A stretch of 64,000 nucleotides of DNA from Rosistilla oblonga. GTDB lineage: Bacteria; Planctomycetota; Planctomycetia; Pirellulales; Pirellulaceae. Position 1 is the first letter of the stretch; every line of letters starts with the position of its first letter. The stretch spans positions 5,091,339 to 5,155,338 of the forward strand of contig NZ_CP036292.1 in assembly GCF_007751715.1 (NCBI RefSeq). The letters are read 5' to 3'. The translations under genes and the position numbers were made by a program. Below are positions 8,227-20,897 of this stretch, piece after piece. The notes beneath the pieces are model-generated. The model did not search any database, had not been told where the DNA came from, and saw nothing but the letters and a program-made list of their open reading frames with translations.

Positions 8227-9804
8227 ATGCCAACGATCCCAACTGTTGCTCGCCCCGAGCAACACAATCTCTCCTCCACTAATCCCCTTCGCAGTCTCTG
8301 CCAACCATTTGCATGCGGGCTGATTCCAATCCTCCTATTTGCGATCACCGCGATCGCGCCGAGCGAATCGATCGCCGAAAACAACCGGATCGTCGCTGAA
8401 AACCAGCGGACCGGAACGACCGATTGGCAACTGACCCGCGTCCGGCCCAACGCCGGTAGGTATCGAACTTCGCTTGTCGAAGGCTACTGTTCGGAGCAAT
8501 CGCTTGCGGTGGGCGAGGAACTGAAAGTCTTCATCAGTTCCGATCCGGCGGTCCCCGTGAATTTGGACATCTATCGGATGGGCTACTACGGCGGCACCGG
8601 CGGCCGGCTGGTTAAAACGTTGTCCAACATCGACACGATCACGCAACCGGTTCCCGACGCGGGGAAGGACCGCGTGCGGCAGTGCAAGTGGGAACCGAGT
8701 GTCAGCTTCACGATTCCCGAGGATTGGGTCAGTGGAGTCTATCTGGGAAAACTGACCACGGTCCCCGAAGCCGACCAACCTTATTGGCAGAGCTACGTGA
8801 TCTTCATTGTGAAAGACGATCGCCCCGCCGATTTTGTCTTCCAATGTTCTGACAACACTTGGCAAGCGTATAACCGCTGGCCCGTGAACGACTCGCTGTA
8901 CACCCATCCCGACGGTCCGCAGAAGCCGGGCGTCGCGGTCAGCTTCGACCGCCCCTACGGCATGTATTGCCAGATCTTTGAACATCCGCTGTCGCTCGGT
9001 TCGGGTGAATTCCTGCTGTGGGAATTCCCGCTGTGCTTCTGGATGGAGCAACAGGGATACGACGTCACCTACGTCAGCAACAGCGACCTACTAAACCCCG
9101 GCGAGATCGACCGCTGCAAAACGTTCCTGAGCGTCGGGCACGACGAATACTGGGACACGCGGCAATACGATACCGTCGCGGCGGCGATCGATCGCGGCGT
9201 CAATGTGCTGTGGCTGAGTGCCAACAGCGTCTATATGGTCAGCCCGTTCAGCCCCAGCGAAAGCGGCCAGCCCAACCGAATCATCACTCGCACCGGCAGC
9301 TTCGGTCCGTTGCGGGAGGAGGAGACGCAGACCTACGGCAAGATCATGGGCCCGTTCGAAACGCATGGCCCCGACGAACGAAAGATCATCGGGGCGCGGA
9401 CGGTCGTTCCATTTAACGGCGGCGGCGACTGGGTTTGCACTCAGCCCAAGCACTGGATTTACGAAGGAACTCAAATGCGCCGCGGCGACCGCATCGAAGG
9501 GCTGATCGGCTGGGAGCATCACGGCGATCCCGATCTGCAGCGACCGGGACTGCAGGTCGTCGCCGAGGGGACGACCTGGGCCGGCGGCACGAATCCGGGA
9601 CACTGGACCGCGACGATCTTCCCCGGCCCGAAAGGTAACTTTGTCTTCAACGCAGCGACGATCTACTGGGCTCAAGGCCTTGCGACCCCGCCGGGACACA
9701 TCATCCCCTGGTCGCATTACAGCCGTCCGCACGGTCCCGATCGCCGCGTTCAACAGATCACTAAAAATCTGTTTGAACGCTCGCTGCAGAAGACTCAGGA
9801 CTGA
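8227..9804 (+). CDS. Exported protein related to the N,N-dimethylformamidase large subunit C-terminal domain
   Basis: A 525-residue protein with a long N-terminal signal/anchor region (core LIPILLFAITAIA, ending near ESIAEN). The body carries the conserved string of the dimethylformamidase beta-subunit-like family: LDIYRMGYYGGTGGRLV, EDWVSGVYLGKL, SFDRPYGMY, WMEQQGYDVTYVSNSDLL and FLSVGHDEYWD, then an Asn/Trp-rich end (NPGHWTATIFPGPKGNFVFNAATIYWAQGL). In the true enzyme this subunit hydrolyses N,N-dimethylformamide; for the exported stand-alone members the substrate is unknown, so no reaction is assigned. It converges with fabI, 8 bp apart. Confidence 0.8.
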   Translation: MPTIPTVARPEQHNLSSTNPLRSLCQPFACGLIPILLFAITAIAPSESIAENNRIVAENQRTGTTDWQLTRVRPNAGRYRTSLVEGYCSEQSLAVGEELKVFISSDPAVPVNLDIYRMGYYGGTGGRLVKTLSNIDTITQPVPDAGKDRVRQCKWEPSVSFTIPEDWVSGVYLGKLTTVPEADQPYWQSYVIFIVKDDRPADFVFQCSDNTWQAYNRWPVNDSLYTHPDGPQKPGVAVSFDRPYGMYCQIFEHPLSLGSGEFLLWEFPLCFWMEQQGYDVTYVSNSDLLNPGEIDRCKTFLSVGHDEYWDTRQYDTVAAAIDRGVNVLWLSANSVYMVSPFSPSESGQPNRIITRTGSFGPLREEETQTYGKIMGPFETHGPDERKIIGARTVVPFNGGGDWVCTQPKHWIYEGTQMRRGDRIEGLIGWEHHGDPDLQRPGLQVVAEGTTWAGGTNPGHWTATIFPGPKGNFVFNAATIYWAQGLATPPGHIIPWSHYSRPHGPDRRVQQITKNLFERSLQKTQD

Positions 9805-9812
9805 TCCGCCGT

Positions 9813-10616
9813 TCAGTGATCGGTCGCGCGGCGGACGACGTCTTGATCGAAATAATTGATCTCCATGCCGGCATCGACGATCAATTGCTGAGCGCAGATT
9901 CCCGACGACCGTGGGCTCAACAGGAACGCCGCGGTGTCGGCGACTTCGCTAGTCGATACCGCTTTGCCACGCGGGATCACCGATTCGGCGAATAGATACG
10001 AATCGACATAGCCCGGGATCCCCGCCGATGCGCTGGTCTTCAACAGTCCGGCCGCGACCGAATTGAATCGAACCTGCGAGAACTTGCTGAACGACTTCGT
10101 CAGAAACGCCAACGACGAAGCCAACGCAGCTTTGATCGGAGCCATGTATCCGTAGCTCTCGCTCGCCATCCGCGTCGTGCTGATTCCAATCGTGACGACG
10201 CTGGCGTCGTCGGAAAAACAGCCTCGGAGCGCGTTGCAGATCGCCACCAACGAAAAGCAGGAGATGTCGACAGCTTGCAGGAACTGAGCTCGCGTCGTTT
10301 CGTGAAACGGCTTGATCCCATCGCTGTAATCGGCGAAGGCGATCGAGTGCAGAAGGCCATCGATCGTCCAGCCGTTGTCGCTGATGTAGGCGGCCAAAGC
10401 ATCGATCTCCACCTGCTGCGAGACGTCGCAGATCACGATCTCGCGGCCCGGCAACAACTTCGCCAACGAAGCGCGGCGCTGCTCGCTACGCACCGAATAG
10501 ATCACGTTTGCCCCGACCTCTTCCAGCGTCTTGGCGACGTGATAGGCGACGCTCTTCTTGTTGGCAACGCCCATCACCAAGATGTTGCGGCCACTGAGTT
10601 TCAGAAAATCGGTCAT
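9813..10616 (-). CDS. fabI: Enoyl-ACP reductase FabI-like
   Basis: NAD(P)H-dependent enoyl-ACP reductase of type II fatty acid synthesis, 267 residues. N-terminus [21 protein letters not shown] is the FabI version of the SDR cofactor site; LLHSIAFAD matches the FabI substrate region, and the Tyr-x6-Lys pair is at Y155 and K162 (YGYMAPIK). The usual upstream tyrosine of the E. coli enzyme (Tyr146) has no obvious equivalent here ([10 protein letters not shown]). The C-terminal [18 protein letters not shown] fits FabI. It follows fabZ by 2 bp, an operon that does the last two steps of the elongation cycle. It could supply acyl chains for the FAAL-loaded polyketide line, but that is inference. 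Confidence 0.88.
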   Translation of the reverse strand: MTDFLKLSGRNILVMGVANKKSVAYHVAKTLEEVGANVIYSVRSEQRRASLAKLLPGREIVICDVSQQVEIDALAAYISDNGWTIDGLLHSIAFADYSDGIKPFHETTRAQFLQAVDISCFSLVAICNALRGCFSDDASVVTIGISTTRMASESYGYMAPIKAALASSLAFLTKSFSKFSQVRFNSVAAGLLKTSASAGIPGYVDSYLFAESVIPRGKAVSTSEVADTAAFLLSPRSSGICAQQLIVDAGMEINYFDQDVVRRATDH

Positions 10617-10618
10617 TC

Positions 10619-11053
10619 CTAGCCCTCCTCAGGCGTCGCAACGCTGCATGCAAAGTCCAACCGAGCCGCCAGTTTGCCGTCCAACATCACCTTGCCCGTC
10701 ATATAGAAGGCGTTGGAGAGTTGTTCGTTCAGCGTGACGTGGATCTCGACGGTGTCACCCGGACGAACCATCTTCTTGAATTTGACGTTGTCCATCCGCG
10801 TCGCCACGGGAACGACCGAACCGTCCTGCGGCGTCTGCTTGCTCAACAGGATCGCCCCGGCCTGCAAACAGCATTCGCATTGAATCACCCCCGGCACGAT
10901 CGGGTAGCCGGGAAAATGCCCCTGCACGAAAAATTCGTCGCTGTGAAAACTCTTCTTGCAAACGATCGTCTGCTCGGTCTGTTCGACGATTTCGTCCAAC
11001 AGACGCATCGGCAAGCGGTGAGGGATGGCGGCTTCAATCTTTTCAGCAGTCAT
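10619..11053 (-). CDS. fabZ: 3-hydroxyacyl-ACP dehydratase, FabZ-like
   Basis: Hot-dog-fold dehydratase, 144 residues, close to the usual FabZ length. It has the substrate-entry segment [12 protein letters not shown], the catalytic His in [12 protein letters not shown] (H46) and the catalytic Glu about 14 residues later (E60 in QCECCLQAG). It precedes fabI by 2 bp on the minus strand, so the pair is probably one transcript for the dehydration and reduction steps of fatty acid elongation. A FabA/isomerase function is less likely because the protein is short and lacks FabA features. Confidence 0.88.
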   Translation of the reverse strand: MTAEKIEAAIPHRLPMRLLDEIVEQTEQTIVCKKSFHSDEFFVQGHFPGYPIVPGVIQCECCLQAGAILLSKQTPQDGSVVPVATRMDNVKFKKMVRPGDTVEIHVTLNEQLSNAFYMTGKVMLDGKLAARLDFACSVATPEEG

Positions 11054-11224
11054 TGGTGGGGACTAGGGTTCGAAGGTTGGGCTCATTGGCGAATCGATCG
11101 CAAACGGTTGAAAACGCTATGCTACCGGACTGCCCAAAGCTTGTCATGCCGCTTATCTTAAACACTACCGGCCCCGCCTGACGCGGTCTTTCGACTTCTC
11201 CGACTCCTACCCGACCATCCGCCC

Positions 11225-12496
11225 ATGACCACCTACTTTGCCCGTGGCTCTGAAACCGCCGAACTCTCGACCGCCGATCTGCGAGAGGGCTTGGAAAAGC
11301 TGTTCACCGACCGCGGCCGCCCCAGCAAAGCCCTGGCGATTCCTCCCGACTACAGCCGCCTGCCCAGCCGCGCCGGCGAAATCACCTGCCTCTGCCACGA
11401 ACTGCTCGGCGACGCGATGGTCGATGTGATGCCCGCCTTGGGAACACACAAACCGATGTCGCCGGAACAGTTGGCGCACATGTTCCCCAGCCTGCCAACC
11501 GATCTGATCCGCGAACACAATTGGCGAAACGATGTCGTCACCCTGGGCGATGTCGATGCCGATTTCGTCAGCCAAGCGACCGAGGGAATTTATTCGGAGC
11601 CGTGGCCGGCGCAGGTCAACCGCCTGCTGCTTGAAGGAGGCCACGACATGATCCTCTCGATCGGGCAAGTCGTTCCGCACGAAGTGATCGGAATGGCCAA
11701 CTACAACAAGAACATCTTTGTTGGCACCGGCGGCGTGAAGGGAATCAACGAGAGCCACTTCCTGAGCGCAGCCTACGGCATGGAACGGACGATGGGACGT
11801 GCCGACACGCCGCTGCGCAAGATCCTCAATCGCGCTCAAGATCTGTTCTGCAAAGAGATGCCGCTGGTCTACATCCTGACCGTCATCGGCCAACAACCCG
11901 ATGGATCGCTGGTCACTCGCGGGCTGTACATCGGCGACGATCACGACACGTTCTTTGAGGCGGCGGAGCTGGCCCTAAAAGTCAACTTCACCGTTTTGGA
12001 ACGCGCCCCGAAAAAGATGGTCTGTTATCTCGACCCGTCCGAATTCCACAGCACCTGGATCGGCAACAAGTCGATCTACCGAACGCGACTGGCGATCGAA
12101 GACGAAGGAGAACTGATCGTCTTGGGTCCCGCCGTCCGGATGTTTGGCGAAGACGAAGCGATCGACGGGCTGATCCGCAAATACGGTTACCAACCGAGTG
12201 CCCGCGTGATGGAGTTGGTCCAACAGAACGAAGACCTTCGCAACAACCTCTCCGCCGCGGCTCACCTGATCCACGGCAGCAGCGAGAACCGCTTCAGTGT
12301 CACCTACGCTCCCGGCGAACTGTCGCAGCAGGAGATCGAAAGCGTCGGCTACAACTACGGCGACGTGAAAAGCCTGATGGAAAAGTACCCGCCGGAAAAA
12401 CTGAACGACGGCTGGCACACCGACAGCGACGGCGAAGAGTTCTACTTCATCAAGAACCCAGCCCTCGGCCTCTGGGCCTCCCCCGGCCGCGTTTAA
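11225..12496 (+). CDS. LarA-like (DUF2088) protein, nickel-pincer racemase family
   Basis: A 423-residue protein related to the lactate racemase LarA family. Supporting segments: ALAIPPDYSRLPSRAGEI near the N-terminus, MPALGTHKPMSPEQL (LarA-type His after the GT), then VTLGDVDADF, and VVPHEVIGMANYNKNIFVGTGG in the region where LarA holds its catalytic His/Lys residues. The C-terminal ENRFSVTYAPGELSQQEIE and ESVGYNYGD also fit. LarA racemises lactate with a pyridinium-dithiocarboxylate nickel cofactor; family members act on other 2-hydroxyacids. LarB/LarC/LarE are not in the window, so the substrate is unknown. Stand-alone, divergent from the fabZ-fabI pair. Confidence 0.8.
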   Translation: MTTYFARGSETAELSTADLREGLEKLFTDRGRPSKALAIPPDYSRLPSRAGEITCLCHELLGDAMVDVMPALGTHKPMSPEQLAHMFPSLPTDLIREHNWRNDVVTLGDVDADFVSQATEGIYSEPWPAQVNRLLLEGGHDMILSIGQVVPHEVIGMANYNKNIFVGTGGVKGINESHFLSAAYGMERTMGRADTPLRKILNRAQDLFCKEMPLVYILTVIGQQPDGSLVTRGLYIGDDHDTFFEAAELALKVNFTVLERAPKKMVCYLDPSEFHSTWIGNKSIYRTRLAIEDEGELIVLGPAVRMFGEDEAIDGLIRKYGYQPSARVMELVQQNEDLRNNLSAAAHLIHGSSENRFSVTYAPGELSQQEIESVGYNYGDVKSLMEKYPPEKLNDGWHTDSDGEEFYFIKNPALGLWASPGRV

Positions 12497-12598
12497 GACG
12501 TTGGAGTCAAAGGCGGCAGCCGATGGGATTTTTTGCAGTCGGTTGGCATAAAGACGTGTCGACCTATTGCCTTGTTGACTGGAGCGTCCACAGGCCTA

Positions 12599-12755
12599 GT
12601 GGCTTACACCACCGGCAATTCTTGTGTCGGCCTCCGGCCTTGGACGGTTTGAGCATGCGGGCATTAGGCCGGAGGCCGGCATATCCTCTGCCGGTGGTGT
12701 AAGCCACCGGAACCGAAACCGAGACGGAAACTAAAAGGCCGGAGGCCGACACAAG
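12599..12755. repeat. Nested inverted repeat, GGCTTACACCACCGGC / GGCCGGAGGCC family
   Basis: Two arm pairs are visible. Outer: 12599-12617 (GTGGCTTACACCACCGGCA) with 12689-12707 (its reverse complement). Inner: 12621-12641 (CTTGTGTCGGCCTCCGGCC plus TT) with a shorter partner at 12666-12680, and a complete second partner at 12735-12755 beyond the outer arm. The inner arm can therefore fold with either of two partners. It fills most of the 272-bp gap between the LarA-like gene and the convergent yfhO-like gene. No coding sequence was seen. Confidence 0.85.
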
Positions 12756-12768
12756 CCAAACTGCGATG

Positions 12769-15456
12769 TCAGGCCCCCAACCGAGCCCATCTCCAACGCC
12801 TCAAACCAGACGCAAGCAGCCACACCCCAAATCCCCAACCGAACAGCGAGATCGCTGACGCGGAGACTAGCCAGGTTGGGCGATAGCGGAATTCGACTTG
12901 CCAGTTGCCTGCAGGGAGCTCAAATCCTTGGCTGACAAAGTCGACGGGATGGCTGGTCGCTTGATGCCATATGGAGCCGCCGGTCGCGCGGTACCGGGCT
13001 GTCCAGTTCCCGTCTTGCATCTGAAAAAACTTCACGAGCATCGGACGAGAAGCCTCGACGTGGGCGAACGTTCGTTCGGGTTGGTGCGCTTCGATTTGAC
13101 ACTCGGAAGCCGCGGGAATCTGCTGCGAATCCGTGCGCAGCGAATCGCCCTCCGATTCAAGAATGCTCGCTTCCGTTGCCCCCGCCAGATAGTCGCGAAC
13201 GTGCTCGGGCCAAACCGCGACGATCTCCGACGGAGCGACGACGCGCCAATCGTCGACCAATTGGATCGGCGCCGCACCGGGGTTGCGGATCCGCGCGTCC
13301 AAGCTGACCTGCATCGGAGCTTCGGTGCTCGCCGTCGGCCCTAACTCGCGCTGAGCGACTCGCGGCTGTAGCGTCGCATCGGATCCTAACAGTTGGCACA
13401 GCCGCCTCAGACGTTCCGATGTTTGTTCGGGTGGGCTGTCGGCTAAAACTGGTCGAACCGCGTCCCAGAAGATCGGCCCGCGCCAGTGACTGATCGACGC
13501 AGCTGAATTGAGCTTGGCGATCCCCGCATCCAAATGCCAGCGCATGAACAACGATAACTGTTGCCCATGTTCGACTTGTTCGATCCGTCGATTCTGCGGA
13601 TCGGGAGTCACCGACGGACTCGCCGTTCCCCAACGCTCGGGCCAACGCAGCGCGGTCGCCAGCGAAACGACGCGCCGCAGCGGCGCTGTTGTCTGCTGCA
13701 TCTCGGCAAGCTTTAATTCGGGCGGAGCTGATGCGGTTGCGATCAAGCCGCGACCATGAAGCGTCAAGTCGACCAAGGTCAACGCGAACAGTGCTATCGG
13801 CAGCAGGGAAGAGCCGGGTGTGCAGCGTCGACAAAGAACCAAGATGATCGCGGCAAATAGGCCTGCATGCACGGCGGCCCCGAACGCTTGAAGCTGCCAC
13901 AACGAAAGGTTTAGTGGACCGAAGAATCGATCAGCTGCGGGGCGGAGATCGATGTCCAAGCTGCCGATCGGTAGAAGGCTTACCACCAGCGTTAGCGCAG
14001 AGATTCCGATCAGCACGGCCGATGCACGGATCGATCCGTCGCGCGATGTACGCGACCAGCGGTCGATCGTATGCGCTGTCAGCAGCGCGAGCCCGAGGCT
14101 GAAAAAGACGAGCCACTTCGCAGGAAAGCGGAAGTTGCTGTAGCCGGGAACAAAACTCACAAGGAACCAATACGGACCGCCCACCGCAGCGTTGCAGTCG
14201 TTCAAGATCATCGCGCCGCCGAACAGATAGGCTAGTTCGCGAACCGCCCAAACGAGCCCAAAGCCTCCTAAACTGAAGACCAGTCCGGCCAGGATCATTC
14301 CGTCCCAAATCCGCAGCGGATTTCCACCCCCTCGCTGCGATTGTCGGTTGACCAAACGACGCAGATAAATCGGCAGCCGGATCAACAGACAGATCGCCGG
14401 CAGCACGCCCAGGAACAGCGACGGCGTCCACGTCTTTCCCTCGCTGGGCAGCAATCGCGTGATCCGCGTGTTCTCGGGAAACATCTCTCCACACACGCCC
14501 GGCAACAGAGCCCCGATCCACTGCCACGGCCCAACGCTGAAATCGTAGACGTTGGCTTGATGGGTTCCGGCCGCCGGGGCTTGCCACCAAGCAGACGGCG
14601 CGGCGACATAAGGCTCAGCCGCGGTCAACTGCGCCACGCCCGGCGAAGGACAGTGCCGCCGCACACTCTGCTGCGACCACTGCCACGAAGGAATGATCTG
14701 CAGCGAAGCCGCTGCGCTGGCCAGACCGATCGCCAAACCGATCGTCATCAGACGTCGCGCCGTCCCGGTCATCAACATCGAATAGCCAAGCCGTAGGCTT
14801 CCGCTGCGCCGCGTTCGACGCCGGGCGATCCGAAGGCGACGGATCGCGCGAAACAAGACGTAGCCGACGAGGAAGACGATCACTTGAGCAGCCGACTGAA
14901 CATCGCCACCAAGGATCATCATCGCCAGCGACAACGATCCGATCGCAAAGCTGGAGTGGTTCCAACGATGAACGGCTTCGATTAAGAAGCCGACCGCCAT
15001 CGGCAACCATGCCGCACCGACCAGGAATGGCGGATTGGTGTACAAGAACAAGACGGGACCGCTGGCAGCGTAGACGATCCCGGCAAGTGCGCTGGCGGCA
15101 ACCGAACCGTGATGCCGACGAGCGATCCAAAAGACGCTGATTCCCGCCAGGATCAGGTGCAGGTAAACGTAGATCGCCAGCGATTGCGGCGTATCGAAGC
15201 CGAGATGGAAGACCGCGCGAACGGGATAGAACAACGCCGTCGTCGTCTCTCCGGCAACCGGCAGACCAAACTGGTCCAAGGGATTCCAGAGCGGGAGATC
15301 ACCAACGGAGATCCGCGCATCGATCGCTCGATAGAGCGGTTGGTAGAAATGGGAGACGTCGCGAAACGCGAGCCGTCGATCACCCGAGAGAGCTGGGTAG
15401 AGAATCGCCCCCAACGATAAGGTCAACAAGCCAAGCGGGATTAAAAACGCTTTCAC
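12769..15456 (-). CDS. Large YfhO-like membrane protein
   Basis: An 895-residue polytopic membrane protein with about a dozen hydrophobic segments in the first 600 residues and a soluble C-terminal part ending in a last membrane helix (ASAISLFGWGFGVWLLASGL). The N-terminus (DVSHFYQPLYRAIDARIS, then GDLPLWNPLDQFGLPVAGE) is the YfhO/GT-C-like signature, with an acidic pair in the first extracytoplasmic loop. FVPGYSNFRFPAKWLVFFSLGLALL is also typical of YfhO-type proteins. The family is thought to be GT-C-fold lipid-linked sugar transferases; the substrate is unknown. It follows atpC by 118 bp on the same strand but is functionally unrelated. Confidence 0.82.
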   Translation of the reverse strand: MKAFLIPLGLLTLSLGAILYPALSGDRRLAFRDVSHFYQPLYRAIDARISVGDLPLWNPLDQFGLPVAGETTTALFYPVRAVFHLGFDTPQSLAIYVYLHLILAGISVFWIARRHHGSVAASALAGIVYAASGPVLFLYTNPPFLVGAAWLPMAVGFLIEAVHRWNHSSFAIGSLSLAMMILGGDVQSAAQVIVFLVGYVLFRAIRRLRIARRRTRRSGSLRLGYSMLMTGTARRLMTIGLAIGLASAAASLQIIPSWQWSQQSVRRHCPSPGVAQLTAAEPYVAAPSAWWQAPAAGTHQANVYDFSVGPWQWIGALLPGVCGEMFPENTRITRLLPSEGKTWTPSLFLGVLPAICLLIRLPIYLRRLVNRQSQRGGGNPLRIWDGMILAGLVFSLGGFGLVWAVRELAYLFGGAMILNDCNAAVGGPYWFLVSFVPGYSNFRFPAKWLVFFSLGLALLTAHTIDRWSRTSRDGSIRASAVLIGISALTLVVSLLPIGSLDIDLRPAADRFFGPLNLSLWQLQAFGAAVHAGLFAAIILVLCRRCTPGSSLLPIALFALTLVDLTLHGRGLIATASAPPELKLAEMQQTTAPLRRVVSLATALRWPERWGTASPSVTPDPQNRRIEQVEHGQQLSLFMRWHLDAGIAKLNSAASISHWRGPIFWDAVRPVLADSPPEQTSERLRRLCQLLGSDATLQPRVAQRELGPTASTEAPMQVSLDARIRNPGAAPIQLVDDWRVVAPSEIVAVWPEHVRDYLAGATEASILESEGDSLRTDSQQIPAASECQIEAHQPERTFAHVEASRPMLVKFFQMQDGNWTARYRATGGSIWHQATSHPVDFVSQGFELPAGNWQVEFRYRPTWLVSASAISLFGWGFGVWLLASGLRRWRWARLGA

Positions 15457-15536
15457 ATGGACCCTGTTGCCGGATGCGGCGTCGGCGGTTCAGCCACAGC
15501 CGCCCGCTTCCGCCTCGATTGCATACCAGGCACGTG

Positions 15537-15560
15537 GCCCGTCGCAAAGAAGCGACGGGC
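15537..15560 (-). terminator. Hairpin downstream of atpC
   Basis: Nine-base perfect arms (GCCCGTCGC and GCGACGGGC) around a 6-base loop, 14 bp past the atpC stop and before the yfhO-like gene. There is no T tract after it on the minus strand, so it may slow or attenuate rather than terminate. It is the only strong hairpin at the operon end. Confidence 0.45.
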
Positions 15561-15574
15561 TCTAACCAAGCGAT

Positions 15575-15967
15575 TTACTTGCGCGAGATACGCATCTGAC
15601 CGCGTGCTCGCAGCGCCGACGCATCGCGGACCTGACGCTGCTCTTCGGTATTCGCAGGCAACTGCAACGCGGCTGCCAACTCTTTCTCCGCATCGGCGTA
15701 GACGATGTCGCTGACCGGCATCGCTCGACCGGTGAGGATCGAGACGACGTTGTTCTCGACTTGAGCAAACCCGCCGTCGACGAAATAGGTCTCGGTCGAC
15801 GAACCATCGGTCAGTTCAAGCTGTCCAAACCCGAGGCGTCCGATCAACGGAGCGCGTCCGGGAAGTACGCCCATCGCACCGTCGTACAATGGCAGCACCA
15901 GACTGTCGACTTCGCGATCGATCTCGGTTTTCTCTGGCGTCACTACAACGCACTTTAACTTTGCCAC
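15575..15967 (-). CDS. atpC: F1Fo ATP synthase subunit epsilon
   Basis: Central-stalk subunit of F1, 130 residues. The N-terminal beta-sandwich is recognised by KCVVVTPEKTEIDREVDSLVLPLYDGAMGVLPGRAPLIGRLGFG, split here as VVVTPEK and DGAMGVLPGRAPLIG. The C-terminal helical hairpin is short and Arg-rich. Last gene of the operon, 27 bp after atpD. The order atpA-G-D-C is canonical. Confidence 0.94.
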   Translation of the reverse strand: MAKLKCVVVTPEKTEIDREVDSLVLPLYDGAMGVLPGRAPLIGRLGFGQLELTDGSSTETYFVDGGFAQVENNVVSILTGRAMPVSDIVYADAEKELAAALQLPANTEEQRQVRDASALRARGQMRISRK

Positions 15968-15994
15968 GATCTATGCCTTTTTCCAGGTGCCGTT

Positions 15995-17467
<1,473 letters not shown>

Positions 17468-17502
17468 TTAGCGTCGGGTTGATTGTTGATGAATGAATTG
17501 GA

Positions 17503-18381
17503 TTAATTGGCCAAGGCTTCGACGCCACCGATGATTTCCATGATCTCGCCGGTAATCTGCGATTGGCGAGCACGGTTGTAGGTCATCGACAGTTGCTTGA
17601 TGATCTCGCCGGCGTTTTCGGTCGCACTTTTCATTGCCACCATACGTGCCACCTGTTCGCTTACAGCAGCGTCCAGGAAGCATTTGAACAATCGAATCTT
17701 GAAGCTCGTCGGAACGACCTCTTCCAGAATGCTTTCCGCCGATGGCAGGAATTCATAATCGGCCGACAACCCAGTCGCTTCCTCGTCGTCGAGGTCGATC
17801 GCACCAAGTGGCAACAGCGTCTCAATCACCGCTTCCTGCTTAGCGACGCTGTGGAACTTGGTGTAAACAACGTCCAAACGATCGATCTCACCCGCAGCGT
17901 AAGCCGCCAGATATTTGTTGGCGATCTGTTCGACTTCGGCAAACTTCGGCTGGTCGTCGAACTGCTGGTAGGTGTCGTTCGTCTTGATCCCGCGGAACTT
18001 AAACGCACCGATTCCACGCTTGCCGCTGACATCGATGTTCAAGTGATCCATCGATTTGCGAAGCTCTTCGATCCGTGGCAATGCGCGACGGAAGATCGAG
18101 CTATTGTAGCCGCCGCACAGGCCGCGGTTGCTGGTCAGCACCAAACAGGAAGCCGCCCGTGGATCGGGACGTGCTTCGAGCAACGGGTGTTGAACTTCCA
18201 AACCGGCCGCCGCAAGGCTGGCGACGATCTGAGTAATACGTTCGGTGTAATCGGTCGCCGCAGCGGCTCGATCCATCGCTTTGCGAAACCGCGCCGTCGC
18301 GATCAATTCCATCGTCCGCGTGATCTTGCGGATGTTGCGAATCGATTTCCGGCGTTTATCAAGTGCTCTGGCGTTGGCCAT
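17503..18381 (-). CDS. atpG: F1Fo ATP synthase subunit gamma
   Basis: Rotor shaft of F1, 292 residues. The N-terminal helix (ALDKRRKSIRNIRKITRTME) and the C-terminal helix (MKSATENAGEIIKQLSMTYN followed by RARQSQITGEIMEI) form the coiled coil inside alpha3beta3; LTSNRGLCGGYNS is the conserved Rossmann-part motif. Between atpA (127 bp upstream) and atpD (53 bp downstream). Confidence 0.97.
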   Translation of the reverse strand: MANARALDKRRKSIRNIRKITRTMELIATARFRKAMDRAAAATDYTERITQIVASLAAAGLEVQHPLLEARPDPRAASCLVLTSNRGLCGGYNSSIFRRALPRIEELRKSMDHLNIDVSGKRGIGAFKFRGIKTNDTYQQFDDQPKFAEVEQIANKYLAAYAAGEIDRLDVVYTKFHSVAKQEAVIETLLPLGAIDLDDEEATGLSADYEFLPSAESILEEVVPTSFKIRLFKCFLDAAVSEQVARMVAMKSATENAGEIIKQLSMTYNRARQSQITGEIMEIIGGVEALAN

Positions 18382-18508
18382 GGATGATTCAGGTTGTTTT
18401 AGTTCAGAACGTTAAGCGGAACGCTGAATCCGCACGGATCGGATTCAGTAAACATCGGGATGTCTGATCGGTGCCGCTTGCGATCCGCCGCCGCGATCAG
18501 AAATCCGC

Positions 18509-20023
<1,515 letters not shown>

Positions 20024-20129
20024 CCGTATATTTCCTTGTTGTACCGTGCGGTGTTTGTGAACCGCTTGCGTCTAACTTTGTATTTGTAATCACAGCGACG
20101 GAGCGTCGCTTGGACGTTATCGTGCGGCG

Positions 20130-20756
20130 TTACGATCCGTTGGCGAACGAATCGGCATTGGCGATCAATTTACTTGCGAGACCATCGCGAGCCCGCTGCG
20201 ACAGCGATTCCAATTGGCCCGCGACACTCGAATCGATCACGGTGTCGCCAATCCGAACGACCAAGCCGCCGATCAGCTGTGGGTCGACCGTTTCCTTCAA
20301 AACAACATCCTTGCCGAGCTTGTCTGCCAAGCGTTGCTGGACGCTCTGGCGCAGTTCGTCGGTCAACGGTAGCGCAGTTCGCACCTCCGCAACCACGCGT
20401 CCCATCATCTCGTTTTTCAGCTGATCCGCCGAATATCGGATCTCGTTCAGGTAGCCCAACCGACCGCGGCCAGCGACCACCTTCAAAAAGCGAAGCAACA
20501 CGGGATGCACCTTGTCACCAAGCAGGCTGTCCAAGATCCGCGACTTCTCTTCTTGGCTAACCCGTGGCGAGGCGAAAACCGAGGCCAGCGTCGGATGCTG
20601 CGACAGAACATCGTCGACCAATTGGCCCAACTGCTCGATCGCGTCATCCGTCACGCCTTCTTTCATGGCCGCGCCGATTAACGCTTGAGCATAGACACGC
20701 CCAAGTTGCAAAGCTCCGGTGTCCAGCACCGTATCATGCTTGGCAGATTCGTTCAT
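20130..20756 (-). CDS. atpH: F1Fo ATP synthase subunit delta
   Basis: Peripheral-stalk subunit linking F1 to the b dimer, 208 residues, slightly longer than E. coli delta because of a 15-residue N-terminal extension. It begins LQLGRVYAQALIGAAMKEG and its C-terminal domain has the conserved GGLVVRIGDTVIDSSVAGQL. Position between atpF and atpA is canonical. Confidence 0.95.
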   Translation of the reverse strand: MNESAKHDTVLDTGALQLGRVYAQALIGAAMKEGVTDDAIEQLGQLVDDVLSQHPTLASVFASPRVSQEEKSRILDSLLGDKVHPVLLRFLKVVAGRGRLGYLNEIRYSADQLKNEMMGRVVAEVRTALPLTDELRQSVQQRLADKLGKDVVLKETVDPQLIGGLVVRIGDTVIDSSVAGQLESLSQRARDGLASKLIANADSFANGS

Positions 20757-20897
20757 CGTTTCGCATCAATCCCGAAAGTTATGGTGACTTGTATCAGTGA
20801 CGCCGCCGGATCGACGAAATCCGGCCGACGTTTCGGTGAGACCCAAAACGGATTGTTCTGAGTCTGCAATTTAACCTAATTCTCGATCGACAAGCGA

